DNA of 64,000 nucleotides, taken from NCBI GenBank assembly GCA_000507305.1, contig DF239847.1:62001-126000 (forward strand), in the 5' to 3' direction. The position numbers and the translations under genes are program-made. This DNA comes from Breviolum minutum Mf 1.05b.01 (taxonomy: Eukaryota; Sar; Dinophyceae; Suessiales; Symbiodiniaceae). Position 1 is the stretch's first letter, and the number at the start of each line of letters is the position of its first letter. Shown here one piece after another: positions 1 to 12,800 of the stretch. The notes below the pieces were generated by a model. The model was not told the origin of the DNA. It saw only the letters and a list, made by a program, of their open reading frames with translations, and searched no databases.

Positions 1-4
1 GTTC

Positions 5-872
5 ATGATTGCAAAAACTATTCCATTACCGAAAGTGGTCGATGGACCTTCAGCCTCTGAATCAAGGCCGATGACGATCCTTCCAACTATTTCCAGGTTA
101 TGGGCTAAAGTCACTTGCGCAAAACTCATTCGGTATTTAGGAACAGTTCTTCCCAGCGAAATCACAGGGTTTCTCCCGGGTCGTGGTGCAATGAACGCCA
201 CATATATCATGCAATCTTTGTTTGAAACTGCAGGAATTCAACAGGATTCCATTAGCGGCCTAACTTTAGATTTGAAGAAGTGCTTTAATTTGATGAATCG
301 ACAACGAGTTGCAGAACTTTTTTCGAAATTTCAAAATACCCGAAACATTCATCAAGAAATGGATTTCTTCATTGAAAGTTTTAACACGCTATTGGCAAAT
401 CAACAAACATATCAGCACCAGGATCACGGCAACCACAGGTTTCCCTGAAGGAGATCCTTGCAGTGTTGTTGCTATGTTGATTGTTGCTGCAACATGGGTA
501 ATACATATCAAAAAACATAACCTCAGCATTGGTGCTGGTGCATACGCAGATAACTGGACATGGTGGACAAAAGATGCAGAACTTCACTCCGAAATTCTCC
601 ATACCACACAGAACATTTGTAATTTTTGTGGCCTTGAAATTGATGGGGGAAAAACATGGATTTGGTCCACAACTTCCACTGGACATAAACCGCTTGCTAG
701 GCTCTTACATCAACAAACAGGCCATATCATTGATGTTAAGAGGAATGCCACGGATTTAGGAAGTGTTGTAGCTTACCATGGTCCCCAAATCTTAGGGAAA
801 CAAAAAAACGGATTGATGAAGCACTTGCAAGACTCCAAAGAATCCAAAGTGCACCTTGGAATTTTGACGTGA
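5..872 (+). pseudogene. reverse transcriptase domain (fragment, frameshifted)
   Basis: This is the RT core of the retroelement. The first frame (5-448) reads through GFLPGRGAMNATYIMQ and the first palm aspartate motif LTLDLKKCFNLM. The reading then continues in another frame (309-872) with GFPEGDPCSVVAM, the counterpart of the G-x-P-Q-G-D-P motif, and AYADNW, which occupies the place of the catalytic Y-x-D-D box. The second aspartate of that box is Asn here. This may be a family feature or a loss of function. The order and spacing of the motifs are those of LINE-type RTs. The N-terminal fingers and any endonuclease lie outside the window. The frame change near 420 breaks the gene. Confidence 0.8.
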
Positions 873-1084
873 AATGCCATATTGTCAACACAAGTGTAAA
901 TCCAACTGCATTTTATGGATCAGAGTTGCTTGTAATAGGAATTTCACACTTGGATAAACTCAGTAGTGCCATTGTCGATGCACTTATTGGAGCAAAAACG
1001 AAAAGTGTGAATCCTGCTATATTTCTACACTGCGCTCATCACCAGTTGATTGATCCCAGACTCTATGTTATCTTAAGCTGTTAA
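869..1084 (+). pseudogene. retroelement RT thumb/linker fragment
   Basis: A short open stretch continues the retroelement protein in the frame of its first segment. It includes NPTAFYGSELL, which matches the linker after the RT palm in LINE proteins, where a hydrophobic stretch with an alpha-helical thumb is expected. It stops at 1082-1084, and coding resumes in a different frame from about 1090. I see no independent domain. It is part of the same broken polyprotein as its two neighbours, not a gene of its own. Confidence 0.6.
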
Positions 1085-1100
1085 ATTAGCCAGACACTAC

Positions 1101-3136
1101 TTGATAACTACAACAGAAAGCAAGAGACAGGCTTTTATCCAGATCCTCACCACTCCGGTCAAAACTACAGGAGTTTCAAAAGGCCCTGCAAGTGCACTCC
1201 GAGAGTATCTACTCCGACTTGGGGTAACATGTGACCGTGAATATAACCTGCTTATTACTGCGTCCCTCAAATGCAATTTCCTCAAAGACTCTTTTGCAAC
1301 AATTGCACGTTTCTTGCATTTGGCTTGGCAGGAAGGTTTGTTGCTTTTGATGACTCAACGGGTTAACCTTTTTGGGCAACCACCAGTTAGCAGGATTGCT
1401 ACTTTGCAGGTCTTAAAAAAATTCCCACCCCAAAAACGTTTGCTACTTCTTCGAGAAATTGCAGGTGCTTTCCAAACTGAACATCAGAAAATGCAGTTGG
1501 ACCAAACAGTTGAAGATACTTGTCCTTGGTGTGGTAATATTGGGGATGATAGATATCATCGTTTGTTGCATTGTCCAGCTTTTACTGAAATCAGAGCACC
1601 TTTCCAACCACTCATTGATAATTTGATTGACCAGGAGTCTCATCTTCCTATTCTCCCGGTTATGCATAAACACCCACATCATGAGCTTCATATCGCAGTT
1701 CATTATGCAATGCCGGAAGCTATCATTGAACCAAAGTTGATTGAACGACTGCAGTCACATCATGATGGAAATTTGATACATTTCTACACTGATGGCAGCT
1801 GTCAATATCCAAGCAGTATTGAAACAAGGTACGCATCATACAGTATCATAGTAGACTTGTGCAAAAATGATGCTGAAAGAAGATATCATGCAAAAAATTT
1901 CCAAACCTCAGGGATACCACCTCCAACACTCCAAAAAGTTGCGGTATCTCGTCTCACTGGAGAAAAGGTGATTCATCGAGCAGAACTCCTTGCAATGTCA
2001 AACTTTTTGAAAGTTTTGATAACTTTGTCGTGCATTCAGATAGTGATTGTTTAGTGAAATTAGTGCAACGTTGTCATGAAGCCATCTCACTGTTTGATTT
2101 TGTTTCTCACAAATCTTTTGACCTCATCAGGAGATTATGGCCACATTGCACCAACACTCGTAGAGTTGAAAAGATTCCCGCACATGTGGACTTGACTAGC
2201 ATCACTGACCTACTGCATTGCTACCATTCTCTTGGTAACAAACTTGCTAACGACGAAGCGATTCTTGCAAGAGATCAGCTCTTACCACCAGTTGTCCAAC
2301 AATGCCAAGAGCTTCACGCAGATTTTATCGCAGAAGAAAAGCAACTGACTGAATTTTATGACTGGATTTTGGTTTTGCAACAGGCCAGAGCTAAAGCTGA
2401 TAAACCCAGCTTTGTTTGCAATGAACCTCCGATTGTTGAAACAGTTGACAAATTGCAACAGGCCATTGTCACCTACCAAGCAGAATTTTTGTTCCTGCAA
2501 GGACAGGTCGATGACAGATGGCTTCAACATTCAGCATGGGGCCTACAGGTTACGCAAGCATGTATTTCCTGGATGCGTTCATGCAAATGGCCGAATGATG
2601 AAACTGAACCAGCAGGATATCATTTAGGTTTTTCTTGGACGGAGATGGCAATCGCGATTTCCTTACATTTTGGAAATTGGCTCCCGGTGAAAAGACTTGG
2701 ATCGGACACGCATGAATATGTTTATCAACCTAAATCCCATCAAGATGCTCTTCATACAGGAATAACATTGGCGGACATTACGCGTACAGTCGCACACCTT
2801 TGGCAACATGTGCAAGCACTTACTCCGACCGAACTTGTGCCAAAAATCCAAAAAGGAAAAGTCAAGAGTCTTAACATGCAGGGCTGTCCTTTTTGGACAA
2901 CCGGGCTAAAGAAGAGACCTTCTTATCCAAGGCAGCAAGAAGTTTTTGAAGTGCTGCAACGTTTTTGGCCACAGATGACAGGATGGTTAACTGGTCTTCC
3001 GGACATTGTTTTTCCTGCGGGTTGGTATACAATTGATGAGGGCAACAACATTGGGGCAATTTGTTGGGATGACAGGCTGAGACTCGCAAACAACAGAATG
3101 AAAGAAGTTGGTAGAATTCGCAGAGGTGGTGGGTAG
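1101..3136 (+). pseudogene. zinc knuckle, RNase H1 and C-terminal tail of the retroelement (frameshifted)
   Basis: The first frame (1101-2054) contains a CCHC knuckle, CPWCGNIGDDRYHRLLHCP, followed by the start of an RNase H1 fold: FYTDGSC with the first catalytic Asp and HRAELLAM with the catalytic Glu. The remaining RNase H residues lie in another frame (2030-3136): VHSDSDCLV with the third acidic residue, then LGNKLANDEA, the counterpart of the usual G-N-x-x-A-D ending. All four RNase H boxes are therefore present but split by a frameshift in a T-rich run near 2025. A tail of about 300 residues follows, with no domain I recognise, ending in RIRRGGG before the stop. RNase H after the RT is known from several LINE clades, and this order is a good match. 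Confidence 0.8.
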
Positions 3137-3140
3137 TTTT

Positions 3141-3810
3141 CACGAAAGGATAGATGAAGCAAGCGCAGAGGAAAGACAGCCATCCTTTGCATTTATTTCT
3201 TTTTGTGCAGGTGAGAGTTTCACAATGGAGTGGTAAGCCTAATATGGGCTTCTTGAAAAGATCTGTCCGCAGGGGTCCCTCCTTGAGTTCGCTGGGGGGG
3301 GGGGCCCACTAACAAAGAGAAAAGGCCTTAAATTCAGGTTAAGGATTTATAATAAGTTGTCCAGATAGATGCCATCCAAGCTTCATAAACCTAGACTGTT
3401 GGGTTTTTTCCCGTATCATTGTGCCAATGTCCAGATACAGTGTAGGCGGGTGGGGGGTTTGTATGGGTTTGTATCGATGTTTGAACCTGATGCCTGGGAG
3501 GAAGGCTGGAAGGCTTTGCTGTAAACCCAAACGTACATACCAGGACCATCAAAGGGGAAATGGTGCTAGACGGTGTCAATTCACCATTTGTTAGGGTCTA
3601 AGTGGCACCCCTTGGAAAGTGCTGGTATATATATATATATACACATTATATATGTACACTATATAATGCGATATGATACGATATGTATAGAGTATGGATG
3701 AAATGATTTGGGAACATTAACTCATTCCAAGAACCATGGGGTGATACCCAAGTACCCAATCGCCAAATAATAGTAGGCTGGTTGACCCCCATGAGGAAAC
3801 AGCTGCCTAG
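3141..3810. other. non-coding stretch between retroelement and first amylase exon
   Basis: This may begin with the retroelement 3' UTR. It contains a G-run at 3294-3303 and an AT-rich stretch with a short (TA)n near 3630-3650. I found no N-terminal amylase exon here, so the beginning of that gene may lie to the left of the retroelement. Confidence 0.5.
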
Positions 3811-3857
3811 CATTTGATCGAGGAATGGGCTTTGACTGCATTTGGGTCACGCCAGTG
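3811..3857 (+). CDS. alpha-amylase exon: GMGFDCIWVTPV strand
   Basis: The frame reads FDRGMGFDCIWVTPV, the conserved beta-strand of alpha-amylases (G-M-G-F-x-A-I-W-I-T-P-V in fungal enzymes). The 3' boundary is probably after the GTG at 3855-3857, followed by the donor GTGCTG, in phase 0. This joins in frame to the next exon. The acceptor is either the AG at 3809-3810 or the AG at 3821-3822. Both keep the frame, and the first retains FDR before the glycine. No longer ORF covers this segment: a stop lies upstream at 3792-3794. Confidence 0.7.
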
Positions 3858-6800
3858 GTGCTGAACCTGTGCTCTCGGCTTTGAAAAGGAAAAATTTCAA
3901 GGTGCTTTCTCACGAACCTTTCAGGGATTTGAAGGAGTGGCCCATACCATTTGGTACTGAAATTATAAGTATTTTCAAGATTATAAAGGCAAAACCACCG
4001 GCAAAAGGAGGACGTTTCCCTTATGAGATTGGAATGTTCCAGCTGAACCAATGATGGGAGGAAGAGCTAAGTGGTGGAGCAAGGAAGGGTATAGATGTTC
4101 TGCATTGTGGTGAGGTTGTTTGTTTGAAGACCATGTTTTCGAACAGCTTCACTGTTGGATATTGGAAGTCAACTCATATCGTCTTCTTGAAGAGGTATCC
4201 AAGGCCACTCGGGAAACCTTGGAATCCTTTGTTTTATGTCCGGACTGCATTTTTTTTGAGATACAAGACGCACAAGTACAACTTGTTTTTTTCCGGGAAA
4301 TCCATGATTCTGGGTGAACTGCAACTGGATTCACCAACCTGAATTTGATTAAAAGAACCTCTGCCAACCACTCAGGGGTTGAGGTTTCTTCCCTAAGCTC
4401 ATCTTCTTCCCTGAGCCCTAAACTCGTCATCTAGATGATTCAAAATCCTTTGCTAAGGTACGGTCCTGATGGACAATCTGGCTATGGCTATCACGGATAC
4501 TGGGCTCAGGCAGGCAAGTGAGGGCACCGGTGGGGTAGGGGGCATCTGTGGCATCTATGAGTGACAAACCTTTGTTTAACTTATATAACCTTTTGGCACC
4601 CAAAACCCAAATGCAGGGGGAAAAAGGGGCCCAACTCCGCATCATGGGTGGCTGTTATATACAATAACTGCAGTCGCTTCTAGGCTTTCTCTCAAAACCA
4701 AGTGATCATTTTGTCGGAAGTCATGGCCTATCGCCCCGCAGGACTGGACACGGATTGATCCCAATTTCGGGACGGCCGAGGAGATGAAGGAGCTGGTGGA
4801 GAAGACCCATGAAAAAGGCATGAAATTCATGGATTCATTGGTATGTTAGATATATTTGACACATAACGATAGAATATATATTAAGTTATTTTTTGAGCGT
4901 ACAAATCTACAATACACATTTTTAAATTTCATATCTGTAGTACTCAAGTAATGGTTTTATACACCTTTTATTTTTGGTCCCAAGAAAACCAGCAATCAGA
5001 GATCAACGCCAAGAAGCTTTCCGAAGTCTGAACGGCTCTCAAACACATCAACGTGAATCTTTTGGGATTCAAAATAGATGGACTTGCTGACCCTGAGTTT
5101 GGTTACCGAGTCAAGTACTAGCTAATTTTCACTTATCTTAAAAATGTGCATGTGTAAGAGAGACTAAAGTGGTCAATTACCGGAACAGACTGGGAACTGA
5201 CAAGTGGTTTCAAAATCAAAAGAAGACTGGGCTTTCATTGACCTTTTAATTTGCTTGTCAGAAGCGCCATACATAATATCTCTGACGTATGAGGTTTCAA
5301 ACAAGTTTAAGAATCTGGCCTCGGGGAAAAACAAAACTCAGACTGAAGGTCAGAACTGGACCTTTCCAAGAAGTGATTATCTTATATCCCCAACTTTTTT
5401 TGCAACGCACGAGTGTGTATAAGTTGAATTCCGCTGCCAGGCATGTGTTTTATCTTGGACATCGTTCTGAACCATGTTCGGCCGCTCCATAGTTTGGATG
5501 ACTTGGCCATGGTCAAGCCGTTTAACGTCACCCGGCGTGTTGGTCTGTGACATGGGGAGCGATATCTCAAAAGCTTCAGGACTCGATCGCACTGTATTTG
5601 AGTCAAAACACATCTTCAATCGCTAATCTAATATGCACAAATCGCACAAGTAAGTTGACATGTTTGTAGGGATATGAGAGCTCCAGTTGCCCATTTCATA
5701 TATTTCATCATTTTTGAGTCAGGAAGCTTTTTTCATGAATGATGGCATTACAATGCATTACAAGTATTCAGAATGCTTTTTCAGCAAGGTCAAGAGCATG
5801 AAAGCGCACCCTTTGCGTCAGAAGTATTTTTCACGATTCTCTCACCATGTACACAGAAGCACATATCAGTTTTTCTGTATGAAGGTCGATGATTTTTCTT
5901 GGGTCAGAGGAGGGTTGGATCTTCTCAGAAGCAAAGTATCTAGTGGGCTGCAAGCGTCTTGTTGACGAAGCATGACCTTTGGCGTATAGGTTTATTGGTT
6001 GGAATTCAAAAGAACTTCTGTAGCTAGAAGGGACCAGGGCTTCGAGGATCAACATGCAGATGTGAGGTCGCGACAATGTTGCCACTGAGGAAACAAAATA
6101 TTTCCACTTGCTGAACATCAGCAATATGACCTTCAATGAATACACTGTCAAGATGAAAGATTGGCCGTCTCTTGCAGGATATTTGGAATCTCCGCCTTTT
6201 TTGGAAACACAGGCATGATACCAAAAGCATTCACCTGAAGCAGACAACCAGGTGTTTGAAGTGACTGTTCATGCGTATTCGGGGTTGTGTCAATTCATAT
6301 TCTCTACTCACATGTATAAATAATATATAGGTACAATTGTGTACAGGACGTACACCTACGTATTCTATATGTTTGTGGGTATCATACAGGCCCCATTCTG
6401 GCCAAACAAACGGTAGGTTTATAAGATGTGGGTGATCATATCTCATGTAAGTCCATGTGAGCCATGCTCAAGATAACCGAAAAAAACACCAGTTTGGCAA
6501 GGATGGGTTGAAGAATGGTTTTTAGAACATGCATCAAATACCACTGTTAAAACGATAGGTGTCTCCACCCAAGAAAAACGAGGGAAACTTCCGAAGTAAT
6601 GCAATCCAAGTTGTGAAGGTGTGCGATGACAGGAGGAGCTACATCTTTTGGAGATGTATGTTTCGCTTGGAGAAACCTACAGAAACAAGATCATTTCTGG
6701 AAGGTGATAACCATTGCGATGCAGAACTTCACCTAAACCAATCACATCATTTCCTCAGAAATGAAACAAAACACACACACACACTCACACACAGACTTTT

Positions 6801-9800
6801 CCTGAATTTGTGGCCTGTTGAAATGGACCTTAAGAGGGAAGACTTAAATTTGCTTGAGTCACCAATGAATACTCCGTCCTACAGTGACATAACTAGGGAA
6901 TCCCTTTGGATTTAAAAATCCGGGCCCCGTTCACAATTAACCATTCCCATACATACCATCCATGTATGATATGCTTTTATAATCTTTTATATACATTTGA
7001 TTCATTTCTATGATGTTGGTAGGACAACATACCAGTTTCCATGAATGATAAAGCCCATATTTAAAGGACCATAGCAATGGAAACTCATTGGAAAATCAAT
7101 AAAATCCCTCGATTCTTGACACGCATCCAGCACCATTGGTCGGGTGGCATAGTCCCAATAATCCGAGCAAGTCGTTTGGGGTCTAAATATGTCTAAACGC
7201 CTTTTTGAACCATGAAGTGTGTTGGGACGTTTGGAGCATCGTCCAAGTGACGGTAGGAAAGATCATAGAGGGAACGAACGTTATTTTCCCCAGGTTGGTT
7301 TTCAGTACACCCAGATGAGTGGATTACTGACAGCTGGGGATATGTTTGCTGGTTTCAGAATTTTTGTGGGGATGTTTTTAGACCACTTTTTTTTTCTTTC
7401 CCAGTCCCAGTATATAAATAACTTAACCGGTTTAGACCACGTTTTTTCTTCCCCACGAAATAAACGTTGCAAGATTTCCTGTATTTATGACAATTTTTGG
7501 CCCCCAAAAAATTCCGTGGTTGGTTGGAGGTGTGTTGTTTGGAATCCTCACGAGGTATCCTACTCAAGGTATTGGCCCTGGAGCTCAATGCTATTTGGAC
7601 TTCTTCCCCAATGGCACCCCTGATGGCAAAAACAATGGCCGCTTGGAACGTGAATCTTTTGTCAGGTTTTGGGTTAAAGCTGGTTTTCTGGGGAATCAAG
7701 TTGGAAAATAAAAGGAGATTTGGCAAGAGTAAACCTTAGTTACACTTTGGTACACACACACAAAAAAAATATATATTTATATGTATATATACACATACAT
7801 ATGTACAATATTAATGATATTTGCCTGGATTCCACGGATCGTTGTTCGAGTTTTGGATTTTCCATGGTAGTTTCCCCATTGGAAACTGAGGATTTTCATT
7901 GTTGAAATATGACCTCGTCAAGGTAAAATTCGTTTTTTTTTGGAACCTCCATACCCCCCTGAAGATTAACGGCTGGAACATAATTCCCTGGAGGTTGGAA
8001 GATCATTTTCCTAAATGGGTGATTTGAAGGTTCCATATTAATCTTCCAGGGTGTATTTTTCGTTTTTTTTTGAAGGCTTTCCAGGCACAATAGTGATTAA
8101 CAGTATTCTTGATGGATTATCACATCATTTCGCTCGAATTATTGATCGGTGGAAAGTGACTCGATTCTTGGTTTGGCCCCGATTAGATTCGTGGAGGATC
8201 CAAGTATGATTGGTTCTTTGCGGCCTGGGTTTGAAAAGATGTTTTTTGCGATTCCAAAGGCAGGCGAATAACAAATCCACCCTCCAAAAAAAGAGCATCC
8301 CTAGTAGAGATACTGTAAATCTTTTTTGTCAGCTAGAAGGGTGATAACCCATACCAACCACTTGGGAATGTATATTATGATCCTCTAAGTAAACTCAAGT
8401 AATATTTTAAGAGTTCTTGAGTGTATTTGTATCAAGTCCTGCTCAGGTACATACTGCCTCTTGCCAAACATGTTGAAGTGCACTGGGGGTCAACTTGGGA
8501 AAAGGATGGAAAAGGGAGTTGTACATGTGTTGTTTTTCCGTTTGTTGGTGTACTCCAGCAAAACATCCATTACGTCAGCTCCAAAAAATGGGTCAATTTT
8601 TTGTCAAGCCGAAGGTGAGAGACTTCGGGATCTCTCATCCTCACATCCTGAAGGATTTTTTACGCACCAAGCATGCCATTTTTCGCGCAGGCCAGGAAAT
8701 CAAGTTTACAGATTATCTTCCAGCATAAAAACGTCACACAATACACAATACACAGCACTTTTCATAATTCCCAACTTTCCTAGCTCCAAAACAGCACCAG
8801 TTGATGTGGCACATCTCACTTCATTTTAGTGGTGTTGATGTTGCATGTCCCATCCCAAGTGGTTTTTTTAGGATCCGTGTCTATCATATGGTAAAGGAGT
8901 CCCATCATTTAAAGAGTCGACTGAACAATGACAACGCGTCGTTGTTCCCTAGGTAGCCCAGGCAAAACAGATAGAGTTGGTGTATGTCGGATCTACCCCC
9001 CCACCCATGAACAGTCACCACCAGGAAGATTACATGTTTTGGAAGGGGATCCTTATAAACCTCCATTCGCCACTCCTACTGGGTGCTGGAAAGATCCAAA
9101 GGATGTGTGAATCATGTGTCGGGTGTATCATCAACGGACGCGTTTTTTGAGGCTGCTACATGTTACTGGTGGGTGTTTAAAATTGTTTAAACTGTATTTC
9201 ATCAGTGAAAGAGTTGGAAGAAAGAATCAAGAATATACTACTGGTTGGGGCGTTTTTTTCGTGCATGATCTCATTCCATCCACTGTTTATGGAATGAATC
9301 CGTTGTTTGGCTGGTTACATATATAATTACATGCGATTCAACCATCCTCATTCATTCCCAACTTTTGTCGGTGGTGATAATTCTTCATGAGCAGCAATGA
9401 CCAGCGTTTAATGTGCCGAGCCCTTTGTTTTTTTTGCAGGATCTTTCGATGAATTCAGTCATTGGAGTCATTGGCATTTACTGTGCATGAACTATTTTCT
9501 GATTCTGAATTCTTGATTTTGTCAATTTTGGGTCCGTGGAAGAAGTGAGGCCAAAGGTAATCATTTGACTCAGCGGACTCCTAAGTGATGGAGGTTGTTG
9601 AACCATTGATAGTGTGAAAGCCAATGAGCCAATGATGTATATATACACATATTATATTATACGGACATGTCCATTTGAAATACTCATTAGATGATTTTGG
9701 AGATGAGACTGTTCTTTGGACAAGCACCTTCATATTCCATGTGCCAGACACATCCAGGGCAACATTCAAAGCACGCCATTTTTGTTGGCACAGTTTCTCT

Positions 9801-12800
9801 AAGGCAACAATTACCCGGGCAACAACTATTCACAGGCAGGTTGCTTATTGTCGATGTTGACCAAGGATGAATGTCGTAGCAACATCACTTTTGCTGTATT
9901 TACATGAGACAGCTAGGGGAGTACTAATGTGATGTTGACATTGACCAGTGAACACTGAGCACTGATGAATTTCTTTGGTGAGTTTCTTTGTGTTGCCATT
10001 TGAAGATGTTGGCATTCTTACCTGAATCATGGAGTGTTCACCCCAATTTTTCCATTTGGTCAGTGCTAAGTGGGGGGTCAATCCTCTTGAAACACGGGTG
10101 TTGGTGTCTTCCCTGAGGAAAACTACTATGGAAATCGAGCACATGGGCCTCCAGAACTGAAATATTGCAGTGTCCTGGTCCGTGTTTTGTTGTGGCTCGG
10201 GATCCGCCTTTCCAAGAATGACAAATTTTTTGATCGATGTATGTGACGTATGTGTTATATATAGAAGCTGTAGACACAGGTGTTTTTGGTACAGTAATGG
10301 TATTTTGTATTCCTGGTAGTATGTAGAATTGACATCCAACCTATGTACATCGGTGTCTATTGCTCCTAAATTCACCACAACTGAAAAGGTTTTATACATT
10401 TTCATGCGATTATGTGTCGGCCTGAGCATTCTGTTCGATGAGTGTGTGTTTGGTCAAGCGGCAAGCATCTTTGTGGATGGCAAGTCACTAGAGTTGATAT
10501 TATCAGCAGCTGTGAAAACCCTCGCGCTTGATAGAAAAACATAGAAAAACGGTATTTCAGGCCCTACATTCGTTCCCCTACTAATCGTCAGCCAAAGCAT
10601 AGATTTTTGAATGACTTCATTTTTTGGGATTTGGAGGGACCCCTCGGATCAAGTCTTGCGTTCAATTTATTTCTAGGAAATGCTAGGAATTGCTAGCAAA
10701 TGTGCATGGAATCATATCTAGTGCGATTTCCTGGAATCTCTGGAAATCTTCCTACTGTAAGAAACAGATCTACATTTCATGGTAGGTCTTCCAGCCTGCT
10801 ATGTTTAAGTACCAGGAGGTTGATACATGTCATTCATTTTTCAGAAAATCTCATTGAAAGAACACCTATTTTTGGAGCTTGACCACCCATTGATCCATCC
10901 ATCAAGTTCCTTCAATCTATCACTGTTTCTTTGGTGATCCCAGAATACTCCAAAATCCACCAACAGTTTGCACCAACGAATTGACCCCCTGACCAGCCTG
11001 ATGATCATTTGCACCATTGATGAAGCTGATCACGACGCCAAGGTGTTGGTAACTATGATTGCAAAGGTGGAGAGTTGGATGGATGAACGGTTTTTTTGGG
11101 AGGTAATGACGTCGACATATACTACTAGTAGGTGGTGGTTTCAAATACTTTTTATTTCCATCCCGATCCCTGGGGAAATGATGCAATTTGACGAGCATAT
11201 TTTTCAGATGGGTTGAAACCACCAACTAGTATAAGAGATATTGAATCAATCTGGAGACCGGGCTGAAAAACAGGACGAAGGCACTATGAAAGGTGATACA
11301 AGATGAGAAATACTGATAGATGATGATAGATAATGAGAGATATGATGATACGCCTGTTCGATCCTGCATGAACATATGTCTATGTTTGGTAACAGGCACA
11401 ATATCAATTCAATCCATATAGTTAATTCTCTTCTGTTTGAAAGTCAAGATAAGGTAATTACGTATATATATATATATACATATGGTGCATATATATATAT
11501 TTATCGTATAGATACCTCCAATAGTCCTCCAATTACAGTCATGTATTGCAGATTTTACCTGTGTCTAATGGGGAGGCAAATCATTTGTCTCCCCTTCTTA
11601 TCCAATCATGTTTTGTATGAGAAACTCTATTTCAATCAATCAATAAGAACAAAGGTGCTCTCCGGAAGCCCTTCGCACACATCCAAATACTAAACATACA
11701 GCCACAATTAGTCAGGCCCATTTTCCAACAACGGAACTTTTGCAGGTTGTCATCTCGTAAGATCCCATGATCCCACGATCTCGGGGGGGAGCTGAAAAAA
11801 AGCCACCCGTCCGATCCTTCCTGTGTACCGACAAGGTATCCTAAAGGGGACCCTGTAAGAATCAAGTAGTATATCTAGGAATCAGATGAATCTCGCCTCC
11901 AGTTTGTTACTGACAAACCCATCAAACTTAAGAACTGCAGATGTTAGTGAGTTTAACCTCCTTAACAGTATAGCCTACTGAAAGACCAGTTGAGATTGTA
12001 TGGAGAGTTGTTCAATATCACTTTGGAATGTGTATAGTCCTTAGCCAGGATAGTTTTGCTTTCTTTGCTCCAGGTGCCCCCAAAAAAACAACATTCGCAC
12101 TTCCTTCGCCCACTGCATTCGATGGGATGATTTTGTCACAAAACAACAACCTTCCAACCAGGCTACAATGAAGAGGTGAGTGAGAAGGGATGGTTCTATG
12201 ATTTGGGAGACTTGAACCAAAGCGTTGCCTTTGTGACCCGGACCATAAACTTGTTTTTTAGGTTGCAGCGACCCACGGTCTTATGGAAATGGATGGGGAA
12301 ATGGATGGAGGGTGGTCATTTTCGTTGCAGAATTCGAAGTCTTATCCCTCTCATCATCCAGTTCAGTGGAAAAGGAATCATTCGTTGGTAAAGGTGGCCA
12401 GCAAGATCTTGTCGGCTAGTCCTCATCTCGGTTTGAGACTCATTTTTTACTGGTTGCTATGAGCATGGAGAGAGGTGGATTTAGTATTTCAACTTGTCTT
12501 CATCTTTTTGTGTCACGTTTTTTGAGCAGGCGAAGATGATACCTAAACTCTGTCGATGTCACATGACCTCACAACAAAAAGGTAGCTTAGCAAGGGAAAT
12601 GCACGTATTCCATTATCTGATTTCAAGGAAATCTGGTTGGCAGAATATTATACATTTATCATGTGCATATCATTTGCCCAAGAGTTGTCTTAGAACTTGA
12701 AACACCCGTTTTTCTCCCAAGGTGAGGGAAAATTTGAAAAAGTATGTCATGTGGTTAGTGGATGCTGCTTGGTAGGGACTTTTGTTGGAAACGGAGACGG

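Larger units (their letters stand above)
1..3140 (+). mobile_element. LINE-like non-LTR retrotransposon, 5' truncated by window edge, frameshifted
   Basis: The left end holds the 3' portion of a non-LTR retrotransposon. In order it shows reverse transcriptase palm motifs, a thumb/linker, a CCHC-type zinc knuckle, an RNase H1 domain and a long C-terminal tail ending at a stop near 3134. The coding frame switches at about 420, 870, 1085 and 2025, so this copy cannot make one polyprotein without frameshifting and is most likely dead. The element lies in the same orientation as the alpha-amylase exons that begin about 0.7 kb downstream. It is therefore either upstream of that gene or inside one of its introns. 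I could not define the 3' end: the DNA from 3140 to about 3320 is non-coding and may be its 3' UTR. No poly(A) tail or target-site duplication was recognised. Confidence 0.85.

Noticed and set aside
5831-6247. 138-codon ORF on the minus strand
   Set aside because: It is the longest ORF outside the retroelement but has no family match, lies within the amylase gene on the opposite strand, and its residue pattern is not protein-like.
9795-9838. Possible tiny exon reading GNNYPGNNYSQA
   Set aside because: It has plausible splice sites and amylase-like residues, but phase conflicts with the exons at 9440 and 12162 and there is no strict motif.
12173-12182. Perfect-looking GT donor GAG-GTGAGT
   Set aside because: Amylase homology continues through it in frame to DLGDLNQS, so it is probably not the splice site.
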